A DNA stretch of 64,000 bases from Shewanella oneidensis MR-1 (GTDB lineage: Bacteria > Pseudomonadota > Gammaproteobacteria > Enterobacterales > Shewanellaceae), in the NCBI RefSeq assembly GCF_000146165.2, contig NC_004347.2, positions 4,821,029 through 4,885,028 on the forward strand. Direction: 5' to 3'. Positions 1-9,936 of the stretch are shown piece after piece. Under the pieces are notes generated by a model. The model did not search any database and had not been told where the DNA came from. It saw nothing but the letters and a program-made list of their open reading frames with translations. The first letter of the stretch is position 1. Each line of letters starts with the position of its first letter. Position numbers and translations under genes: made by a program.

Positions 1-413
1 AGCGTGATCAACCCTTGCTGCTCAAGTAAGGAAAGCCTCTCAACTAAGGCGTGGCATAAAATGGGCAGCGCGGCGAATTGGCCTTGATATTTGATCGCCG
101 CGATCCATGGGCCAAATCCTTGATGGTAGCTACAGGGCGCAATGACTTTTCGCGGCTGATGCTTTTGGCATTCACCGCAATACTCGAGTTCAAGCTGCAT
201 GGATTTGCCACAACCTAAACAGATTGGGCTATGGTAAAGCCCTGAGTGTAAGCACACATGGCAAAATCCAGCTTCCGTTGAATTTAGGGATTGGTGGCAC
301 AGTAAGCAGCGGTTAGGTAAACTGCCCGCCAAGCAACGATGACCCCAATGCGAGACTAAGCGTAATAGCTTCGCCCCCTGTTGCGACCAAATCCATTTGC
401 TATCGCTCGACAT
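1..413 (-). CDS. comF: ComF family protein (N-terminal part; gene runs off the left edge)
   Basis: Reading the minus strand from an ATG at 411-413 gives an open frame to the window edge (about 137 residues). It begins MSSDSKWIWSQQGAKLL. Paired cysteines at C36/C39, C51/C54, C65/C68 and C79/C82 form the zinc-ribbon-like N-terminus typical of ComF/GntX proteins. The following 'IKYQGQFAALP' segment is where the family's phosphoribosyltransferase-like domain begins; the rest lies outside the window. The ComF family is linked to DNA uptake or use of DNA as a nutrient. The gene is divergent from bioH, 25 bp away, an arrangement common in gammaproteobacteria. No stop is visible, so only the family assignment is secure. 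Confidence 0.85.
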   Translation of the reverse strand, partial: MSSDSKWIWSQQGAKLLRLVSHWGHRCLAGSLPNRCLLCHQSLNSTEAGFCHVCLHSGLYHSPICLGCGKSMQLELEYCGECQKHQPRKVIAPCSYHQGFGPWIAAIKYQGQFAALPILCHALVERLSLLEQQGLIT

Positions 414-438
414 ACAACATCCTATTTGAGGTATTTTA

Positions 439-1230
439 GTGAACGCTACAACGTCTGCTCATCATCCACTGCATATCGAAACTATTGGCCAAGGGCCAGA
501 TTTGGTGGTGATCCACGGTTGGGGAGTTAATAGCGCCGTGTTTACGCCACTGCATGAGCAACTGTCTGAGTATAGAGTGCACTATGTCGATCTGCCGGGC
601 TTTGGCTTAAGTCAGCCAATCGCAGGCAATTTATCCACTTGGATCGATGCGTTAATCAATAACTTACCCACCAATGCGATTTGGGCTGGCTGGTCGCTGG
701 GTGGGTTAGTCGCAACCCAAGCCGCCATCGACTATCCATCGCATATCAAGGGATTAATTACTATCGCCTCTTCCCCCTGTTTTATGGCAAGGGAAGAAGA
801 AGCATGGCCCGGTATTCCACCACAGGTGCTCAGTATGTTTGGCGAGCAACTTGGGCAAAACTTACCTAAAACCATTGAGCGTTTCTTAGCGATTCAAGCC
901 ATGGGCAGTGAAACCGCCAAAGAAGATATCAAGCAGCTGCGGGATTTAGTCTTGGCTCGCCCACTTCCCGATGCTGCGGCATTAACTCAAGGCCTTGATA
1001 TGCTGAATCAAATTGATCTCAGAATGCAGCTATCGAGCATCAGCCAACCTTGGCTACGGATTTGGGGCAGGCTTGATGGACTCGTGCCCAAACGCGTGCA
1101 ACCTCAAATGCCAACGGCAAGCCACATCACCGATGTGATGCTCGCCAAAGCATCCCACGCGCCATTTGTGTCCCATAGGCAAGAATTCTTACAAGCACTC
1201 TTACCTTGGTTGACACAATTCAAGGACTAA
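439..1230 (+). CDS. bioH: Pimeloyl-[acyl-carrier protein] methyl ester esterase BioH
   Basis: A 263-residue alpha/beta hydrolase starting at GTG 439. The oxyanion-region motif HGWG (residues 26-29), the nucleophile elbow GWSLGG with Ser86, and a C-terminal 'ASHAPFVSH' carrying the catalytic histidine are visible. BioH removes the methyl ester from pimeloyl-ACP, ending the disguised fatty-acid route that makes the biotin precursor. Length (about 255-260 residues in the family) and position beside comF support BioH over a generic hydrolase. The protein has no signal peptide, so it should act in the cytoplasm. Confidence 0.92.
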   Translation: MNATTSAHHPLHIETIGQGPDLVVIHGWGVNSAVFTPLHEQLSEYRVHYVDLPGFGLSQPIAGNLSTWIDALINNLPTNAIWAGWSLGGLVATQAAIDYPSHIKGLITIASSPCFMAREEEAWPGIPPQVLSMFGEQLGQNLPKTIERFLAIQAMGSETAKEDIKQLRDLVLARPLPDAAALTQGLDMLNQIDLRMQLSSISQPWLRIWGRLDGLVPKRVQPQMPTASHITDVMLAKASHAPFVSHRQEFLQALLPWLTQFKD

Positions 1231-1291
1231 TGCTTTATCTTTGTGCAATTAGTGGCTAGTATTTAACCATTAAGGCTACAAGGAATTCTCC

Positions 1292-1840
1292 ATGCTGCTT
1301 GTCAGTAATTACCCCCAAGTTCCGCTAGCGACCACCAATGTCGCGACGGACTCGGCTCGGGTCGACAATCAGCTAAAACCTGTGATTATTCCACCTCAAG
1401 CCAGTACAAAGGGTCACGAAGAACGCGCCTTTAATCCGCAAAATGAACGCACAGCCGACCAAGCACAGCAACAGGCTCGCTTACTTGAGCACAGTCAGCA
1501 GCAAGTTCAACAAAAACAGCAGCAACAGCAATCCTCGCAGCAACAGAGCCAGCAGCAACAGGAAAAACATGCCCCAGCGGTTGCAGCAGAGCGCGCGCTA
1601 CCGAAAAACCTTAAAGTACCAGTACGAGGTCCTGTCGCCTTACAGCGTAAGGATATTCGCTTAAAGGTCAGTCAAAACACTCCTCGCCCAGCCAATACCA
1701 ATGCAAAAACCACCACGGCTCGCCAACCTATTCAAGGCGAGTCTCCTCAGTTTTATCAACAAGTTGGGCAACGTATTGGTCAATATTATACGCAGCAGAC
1801 TCAGCCAGAGGCTGAGCCTGCAGTGTCGGCTTGGACTTAA
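1292..1840 (+). CDS. Gln-rich hypothetical protein
   Basis: A 182-residue protein starting at ATG 1292 behind an AAGGA ribosome site. Residues about 58-90 are a low-complexity, glutamine-dominated stretch with repeated Q runs. The C-terminal part is basic and Pro/Gln-rich and contains 'QFYQQVGQRIGQYY'. There is no signal peptide, membrane segment or domain I can name. It follows bioH on the same strand and is closed by a strong terminator. It looks like a lineage-restricted gene of unknown function. The frame is credible because it has a ribosome site, a single long frame and a terminator immediately after it. Confidence 0.65.
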   Translation: MLLVSNYPQVPLATTNVATDSARVDNQLKPVIIPPQASTKGHEERAFNPQNERTADQAQQQARLLEHSQQQVQQKQQQQQSSQQQSQQQQEKHAPAVAAERALPKNLKVPVRGPVALQRKDIRLKVSQNTPRPANTNAKTTTARQPIQGESPQFYQQVGQRIGQYYTQQTQPEAEPAVSAWT

Positions 1841-1861
1841 TGGGCTTTAGATTTTAGAGAT

Positions 1862-1891
1862 AAAAATGCCGCTAACTTAGCGGCATTTTTT
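1862..1891. terminator. Bidirectional Rho-independent terminator
   Basis: A stem AATGCCGCTAA / TTAGCGGCATT is flanked by an A-run on the left and a T-run on the right, so it can end transcription from both sides. It lies between the convergent Gln-rich gene and the sulfatase gene. Confidence 0.9.
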
Positions 1892-1897
1892 ATGCAA

Positions 1898-3880
1898 TTA
1901 CTTGTTTGAGTTGCTCGAGTTACCCGAGCGATACAGCTCTTGCTGATAAGCTAGACTACCCCACAAAGCCCAACTTAAGGCTTTTTTCTCCAGCGCTTGT
2001 GCTGCAGGCGCATAAGGAGTTAAGTGCTCGGTTTTTTCATCATATTGGAAACCCTGTGCCTCTTTCTCTGGCTGCAGAATGACCACATCCTTACCTTCCA
2101 TCAGCGCAAAGTTTTTATCATATTGCATCATAGCGCGCCCCGGCCAATCCTCGCTAACTTGGGTTAAGTCACGGCCTAGCATAGGGTAAGAACCTGATAT
2201 TCCAATCAAGGATAGCAAGGTCGGCGGCAAGTCGATTTGACTCACGATCCGGTGATCGCGCTTTGGCGCAACATTATCCCCAAGGATTAACCCTGGAATA
2301 CGGAAACGCGAGACAGGCACCAGATCGGCACCACCCACTCGACTGTCGTGATCGGCAACCACAATAAAGATTGTGTCCTTCCAATAGTCAGCATTTTTGG
2401 CCAGTTTAAAGAACTCGCCAATTGCATAATCGGCATATTTTGCCGCGTTATTACGGGTTTGTTTAGGCTGCTCATAGAGTTCAATACGGCCATCGGGAAA
2501 TTCGAATGGATCGTGGTTAGTCGAGCTAAACACTAAACTAAAGAATGGCTTACCTTCGCTATGAAGACGCTCAAATTCGCTATTGGCCTTACGCATCAGA
2601 TCTTCGTCTGAAACGCCCCACGAGCCGACAAAAGCAGGAGATTTATAATCCTTTTGATCGATAATATCGCTAAATCCATTTCCTAAGAAGAAGCTACGCA
2701 TATTGTCGAAATGGCTTTCACCACCATAGATAAATTGGGTGGTATAACCGTGATACTTCAACAATTCAGCGATACTGAAGAATCCCGTCTGACTCTTGCC
2801 TAACTTCACTACGGCACGGGCTGGCGTTGGGGTAAAGCCAGTCGTAACCGCTTCAATTCCTCGCACAGAACGCGTACCAGTGGCGTAGAGATTATCGAAA
2901 TACCAACCTTCCTGTGAGAGTGCATCGATATTGGGTGTTAATGGCAGGCCACCTAAGCTCCCCACAAAACGGGCTCCTAGGCTCTCCTGCAGCAGGATCA
3001 CTAAATTTTTAGGCTTTCCGGTGAAACTTGCTTGGTTAAAGCTCAGAGAAGGGATTTCATTGGAGGTAAACGCACTCTCAGGACGACCGCTCTCCTGCCT
3101 GATGGTTGCAATAATCTCAGCTTTATCCAAGGAGCCATACACCTCAGAGGCATCTTCTTCACTGCCCATTTGTTTGATCGCAAACACCAAGGAGTAAGCA
3201 GAGTTAATCACCAAAGAGTTAACTAATGGATCGTCGGCAAATGCCACCATCGCCGGATTTAATGGTCTATGGCCTAAGGTTGAACGCGCCCCCAACAGGG
3301 TCACAACGATAACCAGTACGGCTAACACTGGGCGCCAATACCAACGGGGAAAACGTAGATTTTTAGACAACTTACCGCTCAGTACCCAACCGCCCCATAG
3401 CGTTGCGATGCTCAGTACCACGGAAAAAATCAGCTCTAGCTTACGTCCCGCCCACAGCATCGACAGCACTTCTTTGGGGTAAATCAAATACTCTACATAC
3501 AAGCGGTTAGGTCGAATACCATATTCCTCAATAAAAGCGGGCGTCGACACTTCGAGGAATAAGATGGCCCATAGACCTAAGGTTAACCAGAGGCGCAAAA
3601 TCCATTGCCAAACCCGGCCAATCAGATGATCACCCGAAAATAACGCCGTACCTAAGGCAGCTAAACCCCATAACCAACAGAGGGTCGCAATATCGACACG
3701 AATGCCTTGCAACAATAGATGCGACCAACCATCAACGGCGGCCACACGTTCGGCTTGCCACAGACCTAAACCGATACGGCTTGCCGTCGCAATAGCGAGT
3801 ACTAATAGACTGAAAATAATAATTGCGCGGAAGGGTCCATGGACGTTCTGACGACCACGGAAAGATAAACCTGACTGCAT
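1898..3880 (-). CDS. LtaS-type membrane sulfatase / phosphoglycerol transferase family protein
   Basis: A 660-residue inner-membrane protein. The N-terminal ~200 residues hold about five hydrophobic segments. A sulfatase/alkaline-phosphatase-fold domain starts around residue 290 with 'NLVILLQESLGARF', which contains a metal-binding Glu. The putative catalytic Thr lies in 'GTRSVRG', and a metal-binding Asp-His pair in 'VADHDSRV'. This is the layout of LtaS/OpgB/EptA-like enzymes that transfer phosphoglycerol or similar head groups to periplasmic or envelope glycans. The exact donor and acceptor cannot be read from sequence. The gene is single and converges with the Gln-rich gene. Confidence 0.85.
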   Translation of the reverse strand: MQSGLSFRGRQNVHGPFRAIIIFSLLVLAIATASRIGLGLWQAERVAAVDGWSHLLLQGIRVDIATLCWLWGLAALGTALFSGDHLIGRVWQWILRLWLTLGLWAILFLEVSTPAFIEEYGIRPNRLYVEYLIYPKEVLSMLWAGRKLELIFSVVLSIATLWGGWVLSGKLSKNLRFPRWYWRPVLAVLVIVVTLLGARSTLGHRPLNPAMVAFADDPLVNSLVINSAYSLVFAIKQMGSEEDASEVYGSLDKAEIIATIRQESGRPESAFTSNEIPSLSFNQASFTGKPKNLVILLQESLGARFVGSLGGLPLTPNIDALSQEGWYFDNLYATGTRSVRGIEAVTTGFTPTPARAVVKLGKSQTGFFSIAELLKYHGYTTQFIYGGESHFDNMRSFFLGNGFSDIIDQKDYKSPAFVGSWGVSDEDLMRKANSEFERLHSEGKPFFSLVFSSTNHDPFEFPDGRIELYEQPKQTRNNAAKYADYAIGEFFKLAKNADYWKDTIFIVVADHDSRVGGADLVPVSRFRIPGLILGDNVAPKRDHRIVSQIDLPPTLLSLIGISGSYPMLGRDLTQVSEDWPGRAMMQYDKNFALMEGKDVVILQPEKEAQGFQYDEKTEHLTPYAPAAQALEKKALSWALWGSLAYQQELYRSGNSSNSNK

Positions 3881-4094
3881 GTACTACCCCAAAACATTAA
3901 ACACACTCTCAGCTTTGGAGTGTCAATTTGAAAAATCACCAGAAGTGATTCTATGACAACCGATCTTGCTTAAGGTTGCATTAAATTGCTGACTTTATAT
4001 TATCAGCCCTAGCAAATATGCAACAATTTTGTGATTAAGGGGTAAAAAGTGTCGACTCGGGCACAGACTAACGCCCGAGTCGTATTGAGTTAGC

Positions 4095-6449
4095 TTACTT
4101 TTTAAGCTTAGCGAAGGCATCGGCAAAGGCATTACCCATTGCCGCATTGACAGGGACGGACTTAGGTGCTGGACGCCCCGACTGATGTTGTGCTGATTTG
4201 TGCTGTTGATTCGGCTTGTTAGCCTGATGCTTCCCCTGCGCAGGCGCACGAGTTTGCGTCTTGCTCTGATCAATCGCCTCATCCAGACGCATACTCAGAC
4301 CAATTCGGCGACGCTCCACATCGACTTCCATCACCTTCACTTTGACCACATCACCCGCTTTAACCACGGTATGGGGATCGGTAATAAACTTGTCGGTTAA
4401 TGACGAGATATGCACTAAACCATCTTGATGCACGCCGATATCCACAAAGGCACCAAAGTTAGTCACGTTGGTGACTACGCCTTCGAGGATCATCTCAGGC
4501 TTGAGATCCTTAAGCTCTTCAACTCCATCCTTAAACTTAGCAGTCTTAAACTCGCCACGGGGGTCGCGGCCAGGTTTATCCAGCTCGCTAAGGATGTCAG
4601 TCACTGTCGGCAAACCAAACTCTGGCGTAATAAACTCCTGCGGTTTGATGCTACGCAGTAACTCCGAATTGCCAATTAAGCTCGACAATTCCACCTGTTT
4701 GGTCTTGGCAATGGTTTCAACTAGCGAATAAGCTTCGGGGTGAACTGCTGACATATCTAATGGATTATCGCCATGGCGAATACGTAAAAAGCCTGCGGCT
4801 TGCTCAAAGGCTTTAGGGCCTAAACGCGGCACTTTTAACAGCTCTTTACGGTTTTTAAATGCGCCATTGGCATCGCGGTAATCAACCACGTTTTTGGCCA
4901 AGGTTTTATTTAAACCCGCAACTTGCGATAGCAAAGGCACAGACGCCATGTTTAAGTCCACGCCCACGCCGTTTACACAGTCTTCGACCACGGCTTCAAG
5001 CGAGCTAGAAAGCTGGCTTTGACTCACATCGTGCTGATATTGGCCAACGCCGATAGACTTAGGCTCAATCTTCACCAGTTCCGCTAATGGGTCCTGTAAA
5101 CGACGGGCAATTGAGACCGCGCCACGAATCGAAACGTCTAGCTCAGGGAATTCTAGTGCCGCCAGTTCTGATGCGGAATACACCGAGGCGCCCGCTTCGC
5201 TCACCATCACTTTGGTTAGCTGTGGTTGGCTGTCCTTGAGGCTGGCAATCAACTCAGCCGCTAATTTATCGGTTTCGCGGGATGCGGTACCATTACCAAT
5301 CGCGATTAACTCTACCTTATGCATTTGCACTAAGTTGGCGAGGGTACGAATCGACTTGTCCCATAAATTCTGTGGCGCATGGGGGAAGATAGTCGTGTGC
5401 GCCACCAATTTACCGGTGTTATCCACGATGGCCACTTTAACGCCAGTACGAAGACCAGGGTCGAGGCCCATGGTTGCCTTGGCACCCGCTGGCGCGGCCA
5501 TCAATAAATCACCTAAGTTACGGGCAAACACGTTAATGGCTTCCGCTTCTGCGCGCTCACGCATTTGCGAGATAAACTCGGTTTCCATTTGCAGGGCAAT
5601 TTTAATTCGCCATGTGGCAGTGACAACCGTTTTGAGCCACTGATCCACACTGCTATCCGTCAATTTTAAGCCTAAGTGCTCACTAATAATGACTTCGCAG
5701 TAACTGCCTTGACCGGCCTCTGCACCAGGATCGGCATTCATGGATAACGACAGGAAACCCTCATTACGACCACGCAGCATGGCTAAGGCGCGGTGAGATG
5801 GCACTTTTGCCAAAGGTTCGTTGTGCTCGAAATAATCGCGAAACTTCGCGCCTTCCTTCTCTTTGCCGGCGATAACTCGGCTCTCTAACACACTGTTTTG
5901 GCTTAAGTGTTCACGGACTTTACGCAGTAATTCCGCATCTTCGGCGTAACGCTCCATCAGAATGTAACGGGCGCCTTCCAGCACCGCTTTGGTGTCGCTA
6001 AAACCCGCTTCCAGATTCAAATAACCCGCAGCCAATGCTTCAATATCGGCATTGTGATCCGCCAACAAGGCTTCAACCAGCGGCTCTAATCCCGCTTCAA
6101 TGGCAATTTGGCCCTTGGTGCGGCGCTTAGGTTTGAAGGGAAGATACAGATCTTCGAGACGCGTCTTGCTATCGGCGCCGTCAATTTCCCGTTGCAACTC
6201 AGGCGTTAACTTACCCTGCGCTTGAATGCTGGATAAAATCACCTGACGTCTGTCATTTAACTCACGCAAATAACCTAAACGGCTGTGCAGCGTACGTAAC
6301 TGGGTGTCGTCTAACCCACCCGTCGCCTCTTTACGGTAACGGGCAACGAAGGGAACAGTAGCACCATTGTCGAGCAAATCTATGGTGGCAGTGACTTGAT
6401 GCTCACGAACATTGAGTTCCTGAGCAATAATTTGGGCAATAGTCTGCAT
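4095..6449 (-). CDS. tex: Tex family transcription accessory RNA-binding protein
   Basis: The frame is open from a TTG at 6497, but I place the start at the ATG at 6447-6449 ([14 protein letters not shown]), where Tex homology begins; this gives 784 residues. Visible in order are the Tex N-terminal helical region, a YqgF/RNase H-like domain ('[18 protein letters not shown]'), helix-hairpin-helix segments ('[18 protein letters not shown]'), and a C-terminal S1 domain ('[19 protein letters not shown]'). A basic Gln/Lys/Ala-rich tail follows. Tex is a conserved nucleic-acid-binding factor affecting transcription. It sits just downstream of greB on the same strand, another transcription factor gene, with about 130 bp between them. 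Confidence 0.95.
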   Translation of the reverse strand: MQTIAQIIAQELNVREHQVTATIDLLDNGATVPFVARYRKEATGGLDDTQLRTLHSRLGYLRELNDRRQVILSSIQAQGKLTPELQREIDGADSKTRLEDLYLPFKPKRRTKGQIAIEAGLEPLVEALLADHNADIEALAAGYLNLEAGFSDTKAVLEGARYILMERYAEDAELLRKVREHLSQNSVLESRVIAGKEKEGAKFRDYFEHNEPLAKVPSHRALAMLRGRNEGFLSLSMNADPGAEAGQGSYCEVIISEHLGLKLTDSSVDQWLKTVVTATWRIKIALQMETEFISQMRERAEAEAINVFARNLGDLLMAAPAGAKATMGLDPGLRTGVKVAIVDNTGKLVAHTTIFPHAPQNLWDKSIRTLANLVQMHKVELIAIGNGTASRETDKLAAELIASLKDSQPQLTKVMVSEAGASVYSASELAALEFPELDVSIRGAVSIARRLQDPLAELVKIEPKSIGVGQYQHDVSQSQLSSSLEAVVEDCVNGVGVDLNMASVPLLSQVAGLNKTLAKNVVDYRDANGAFKNRKELLKVPRLGPKAFEQAAGFLRIRHGDNPLDMSAVHPEAYSLVETIAKTKQVELSSLIGNSELLRSIKPQEFITPEFGLPTVTDILSELDKPGRDPRGEFKTAKFKDGVEELKDLKPEMILEGVVTNVTNFGAFVDIGVHQDGLVHISSLTDKFITDPHTVVKAGDVVKVKVMEVDVERRRIGLSMRLDEAIDQSKTQTRAPAQGKHQANKPNQQHKSAQHQSGRPAPKSVPVNAAMGNAFADAFAKLKK

Positions 6450-6578
6450 AAATAAAGTATCGAGCCTAACGGTTTGATTAATCCTAATTACGCCCAAGAT
6501 ACCACAGGCGCAGTCGTTGTTTCATATGATGCGAGCGATTTGCGGCTGAAAATCGCCGAGAGTTTGATCTCGCTAGGT

Positions 6579-7082
6579 TTATTCGTGCTCGCCCTCTAGC
6601 GGCGCGTCGAACGGCGTATAACGTATTTCATTGATATACCATGCCTTTGGGCCTGAGGGCGTTTGCACCACCACTTCATCATCAACTTGTTTGCCGATAA
6701 GTGCCCGCGCCATGGGAGAATCAATGGTGATATAACCCAGTTTAGTATCGAGCTCATCTTTACCGACAATCCGATAACGCACCCGCTCACCCGCGTCGTT
6801 TTCAAGCTCAAACCAAGCGCCAAAGTAAATTTTGCCTTCCTGCTGGGGCGAGTAATCGACAATTTTAAGCTCTTCGAGGCGCTTAACCAAATAGCGAACA
6901 CGGCTATCTATTTGACGCAAAAGCCTTTTGTTGTAAGTGTAATCCGCATTTTCACTTCGATCGCCCTGCGCAGCGGCCTCTTGCACTTTGAGGGTGATCT
7001 GCGGGCGATATTCCTTCCACAGGTATTTTAATTCTTTATCTAAGGTCATCCAGCCTTGGCGGGTGATCAAATGCGCTTTCAT
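6579..7082 (-). CDS. greB: Transcription elongation factor GreB
   Basis: A 167-residue protein with an N-terminal coiled-coil ('LDKELKYLWKEYRPQITLKVQEAAAQGDRSENADYTYNKR'-type region, residues about 13-55) that inserts into the RNA polymerase secondary channel. The acidic tip is 'DRSENADY'. A C-terminal FKBP-like domain follows ('IDSPMARALIGKQVDDEV'). The 'YxxKRLLRQIDSRVRYL' segment fits GreB rather than GreA. GreB stimulates transcript cleavage by backtracked polymerase. It is divergent from ompR, as in other Shewanella and enteric genomes, with an inverted-repeat element inserted in the intergenic region. Confidence 0.95.
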   Translation of the reverse strand: MKAHLITRQGWMTLDKELKYLWKEYRPQITLKVQEAAAQGDRSENADYTYNKRLLRQIDSRVRYLVKRLEELKIVDYSPQQEGKIYFGAWFELENDAGERVRYRIVGKDELDTKLGYITIDSPMARALIGKQVDDEVVVQTPSGPKAWYINEIRYTPFDAPLEGEHE

Positions 7083-7104
7083 GCTAAGACTCTGTAGTTA
7101 AATA

Positions 7105-7383
7105 GGGCGTGTTGACGTTTCAGGGTTATTTTTGCAGCAATTTGGCTGGCTTTTATGCAAGGCAAAGTCCGTGCAGTGTAGTTATTCTACATAAACGGAC
7201 GATAACGCGGCAGAAAAGCCAGCCAAATGCTGCCCGAAGGGTTCGTCTGGCAAGCCCTTGCTCTTACTTTCTGTCATAAGAGCAGCTCGTCATTTGAGTA
7301 GAATAACTACACATCATTCCTCGTTTCGTGAGCACGTGCTTGCCAGAACGAACAAAATCTAATCTCGAAACGTCAACACGCCC
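7105..7383. mobile_element. MITE-like TA-flanked inverted-repeat element, copy 1
   Basis: This is a 279-bp non-coding element with terminal inverted repeats: GGGCGTGTTGACGTTTC at the left and its complement at the right. It is bounded on both sides by TA (7103-7104 and 7384-7385). Inside, GTGTAGTTATTCTAC (7176-7190) is repeated inverted at 7298-7312, and TTTGGCTGGCTTTT is mirrored by AAAAGCCAGCCAAA. A reverse-orientation copy lies at 16541-16804. The TA flanks and absence of a coding frame suggest a non-autonomous element mobilised by an IS630/Tc1-mariner-type transposase; that is inference. It occupies the greB-ompR divergent region, whose remainder (7386-7737) shows no further gene. Confidence 0.85.
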
Positions 7384-7737
7384 TAAAACGAGCATAATTT
7401 TACATAGGCGTGCACTGATAATACTCAGAGTCGCCACCAAAGTTAAGGACTAGCAAAAATCGCCTCTGCCAGAAATGCCAATTTAGTTACAATTTCATAT
7501 GTATAGTGAATATATTCAACGATTCCCATGCAATTTCATTTGCTTAGTATTAACATGAGTTGGCAATTTGTCGCATTCGACTGCCGTTGGCTTACATCAT
7601 GAGCTAGTCGCTCTGATTTAATCCAGCTATATTAAGCATATTCTTGGCAGATTCGTTTTCAATTTCAGCCAGTTAATCTTTGTTGTATAACGGCATAAAA
7701 AATAAAAGCAATAATCCGAGCAATTTAAGGACATCCC

Positions 7738-8463
7738 ATGGGACAAGAAACCTCGAAAATCCTCGTTGTCGATGATGATATGCGCCTACGAGCACTCCTC
7801 GAGCGTTACCTGATGGAGCAAGGCTATCAGGTACGCAGTGCGGCCAATGCTGAGCAGATGGACCGTTTACTGGAGCGAGAAAATTTTCATTTGATTGTGC
7901 TCGACCTCATGCTGCCTGGGGAAGATGGCTTATCTATCTGCCGTCGCCTGCGCCAACAGGGTAGCACCATTCCCATTGTGATGCTGACGGCTAAGGGCGA
8001 TGAGGTCGACCGTATTATCGGACTAGAACTCGGTGCCGATGATTATTTGCCAAAACCGTTTAACCCGCGGGAACTATTGGCGCGGATTAAAGCGGTGATG
8101 CGCCGCCAAACTCAGGATGTGCCCGGCGCGCCGGCGCAGCAGGAAGCCGAAATTCGCTTTGGTGAGTTTTCCCTCGATTTAGCCACCCGTGAGATGTACC
8201 ACGGTGATGAGGCCATCGTGCTGACCAGTGGCGAATTTGCGGTATTAAAAGTGTTAGTCACCCATCCACGCGAACCGTTATCGCGGGATAAATTGATGAA
8301 CCTCGCCCGCGGCCGTGATTATTCGGCGCTCGAGCGCTCGATTGACGTACAGGTTTCGCGCCTGCGCCGCTTGATTGAAAAAGATCCCGCTAATCCGCGC
8401 TATATTCAAACCGTGTGGGGATTAGGCTATGTGTTTGTGCCCGACGGTGCCGCCCGGCGATGA
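7738..8463 (+). CDS. ompR: Osmolarity response regulator OmpR
   Basis: A 241-residue response regulator. The receiver domain (residues 1-120) has the acidic pocket 'VVDDD', phospho-acceptor Asp56 in 'VLDLMLPG' and Lys in 'LPKPFN'. A winged-helix DNA-binding domain follows (residues about 140-235, 'ERSIDVQVSRLRRLIEKDP'). The start is ATG 7738 behind AAGGAC. It is followed after 40 bp by envZ on the same strand. Together they form the classical osmosensing pair controlling porins and other envelope genes. High similarity to the enteric OmpR pattern makes the assignment secure; the target set in this organism is not shown here. Confidence 0.96.
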   Translation: MGQETSKILVVDDDMRLRALLERYLMEQGYQVRSAANAEQMDRLLERENFHLIVLDLMLPGEDGLSICRRLRQQGSTIPIVMLTAKGDEVDRIIGLELGADDYLPKPFNPRELLARIKAVMRRQTQDVPGAPAQQEAEIRFGEFSLDLATREMYHGDEAIVLTSGEFAVLKVLVTHPREPLSRDKLMNLARGRDYSALERSIDVQVSRLRRLIEKDPANPRYIQTVWGLGYVFVPDGAARR

Positions 8464-8503
8464 TGCGCTTTTGGCCTGTTGTTGACACTGTTTTGGCACG
8501 ACT

Positions 8504-9820
8504 ATGAAACTAAAGTGGTGGCAGCGACTCCTTCCCCGCAGCGCCTTTAGCCAAACGGTACTGCTGATTGGGTGCCTGCTGCTGATCAATCAGCTGGTGT
8601 CCTATGTCACCGTCGCTGTGTATGTGTTAAAGCCCAGCTATCAACAAATCAACCAGTTAATCGCCCGCCAAATCAATCTGTTATTTGTCGATGGTATCGA
8701 TATCGGCCGTGAACACTTAACCATAGTCGATGCGCTTAATGCCAAAGTCCGTGACGATGGCATGAAAGTGTATAACCAACAGCAAGCCCGCGAAGCAGGT
8801 ATCGAACAAGCCACCTACTACGGTTTTTGGTCATCGCAGATGACCGAATATCTGGGTGGCGATGCCGAAGTCCGTGTCACCCATGGCCGCGTGTTACAAG
8901 TTTGGATCCGTCCGCCGCAGGCACCATCTGTATGGATTAAAGTACCGCTGATTGGTCAAAACGTTTCCGATTTGTCACCGCTGACCTTGTACTTAATGGT
9001 GATCGGCGCACTCAGTGTTGCCGGTGGATGGTGGTTTGCCCGCCAGCAAAACAGGCCACTGAGACGCTTACAAAAGGCCGCAATTTCGGTGTCCCGTGGC
9101 GAGTTTCCCGACCCTTTACCCCTCAAAGGCTCCAGCGAACTGGTTGAAGTAACCAACGCCTTTAACCAGATGGCCCATAGCATGAAGCAGCTAGAGCAAG
9201 ATCGTGCGCTGTTGATGGCAGGTATCTCCCACGATTTGCGCACGCCGCTGACTCGTATCCGCCTCGCCTCAGAGATGATGGTTGAAGATGATCAATATCT
9301 TAAAGACGGTATCGTCAACGATATCGAAGATATGGATGCCATTATCAGCCAATTTATTGCCTATATTCGCCAAGATCAGGAAGCCAGTCGCGAGCCCGGG
9401 CAAATTAATAAACTCATTCAAGATATTGCTCAGGCCGAAGCCAATCGTGACGGTGAAATTGAGTTGGCGTTGGCCGACTGCCCCGAAGCACTGTTTCAAG
9501 GGCTAGCAATCAAGCGAGTATTGAGCAATTTAGTTGAAAACGCCTTTCGTTATGGCTCCGGCTGGGTGCGGATAAGCTCGCAATTTGATGGTAAACGCAT
9601 AGGCTTTAGCGTTGAAGATAATGGCCCAGGGATAGATGAATCACAAATTCCTACGCTCTTTCAGCCTTTTACCCAAGGTGATATTGCCCGCGGTAGTGTC
9701 GGCTCTGGGCTTGGGCTCGCCATCATCAAACGGATTATCGACCGTCACCAAGGCCAAATCACCCTCTCGAATCGTGCTGCAGGCGGCTTAAAAGCCCAAG
9801 TTTGGCTACCGCGAGAATAA
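8504..9820 (+). CDS. envZ: Osmosensor histidine kinase EnvZ
   Basis: A 438-residue sensor kinase. TM1 is at about residues 17-40, followed by a periplasmic domain, TM2 at about 161-180, and a HAMP linker ('[17 protein letters not shown]'). The HisKA box '[19 protein letters not shown]' has its phospho-accepting His at residue 243. The HATPase domain shows N box 'LVENAFRYG', G1 'VEDNGPGI' and G2 'GSGLGLAI'. It phosphorylates and dephosphorylates OmpR, encoded immediately upstream. All catalytic boxes are intact and the length is close to the E. coli protein. Confidence 0.96.
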   Translation: MKLKWWQRLLPRSAFSQTVLLIGCLLLINQLVSYVTVAVYVLKPSYQQINQLIARQINLLFVDGIDIGREHLTIVDALNAKVRDDGMKVYNQQQAREAGIEQATYYGFWSSQMTEYLGGDAEVRVTHGRVLQVWIRPPQAPSVWIKVPLIGQNVSDLSPLTLYLMVIGALSVAGGWWFARQQNRPLRRLQKAAISVSRGEFPDPLPLKGSSELVEVTNAFNQMAHSMKQLEQDRALLMAGISHDLRTPLTRIRLASEMMVEDDQYLKDGIVNDIEDMDAIISQFIAYIRQDQEASREPGQINKLIQDIAQAEANRDGEIELALADCPEALFQGLAIKRVLSNLVENAFRYGSGWVRISSQFDGKRIGFSVEDNGPGIDESQIPTLFQPFTQGDIARGSVGSGLGLAIIKRIIDRHQGQITLSNRAAGGLKAQVWLPRE

Positions 9821-9936
9821 TCCCAAAATCATAATGACAACGCTGACATTGGGTTCGATTTGTCATATTTGTGTCACGCAACATTCATAAACTTTAGGCA
9901 GTTAACTTACCTTAAGTTTCCAATGAAGATTGCATC

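Noticed and set aside
1480..1565. CAG/CAA-rich stretch considered as a CRISPR or tandem-repeat array
   Set aside because: No spacer structure; it is a coding glutamine tract.
5212..5643. 143-codon plus-strand frame inside tex
   Set aside because: Antisense shadow of a well-supported gene with no ribosome site.
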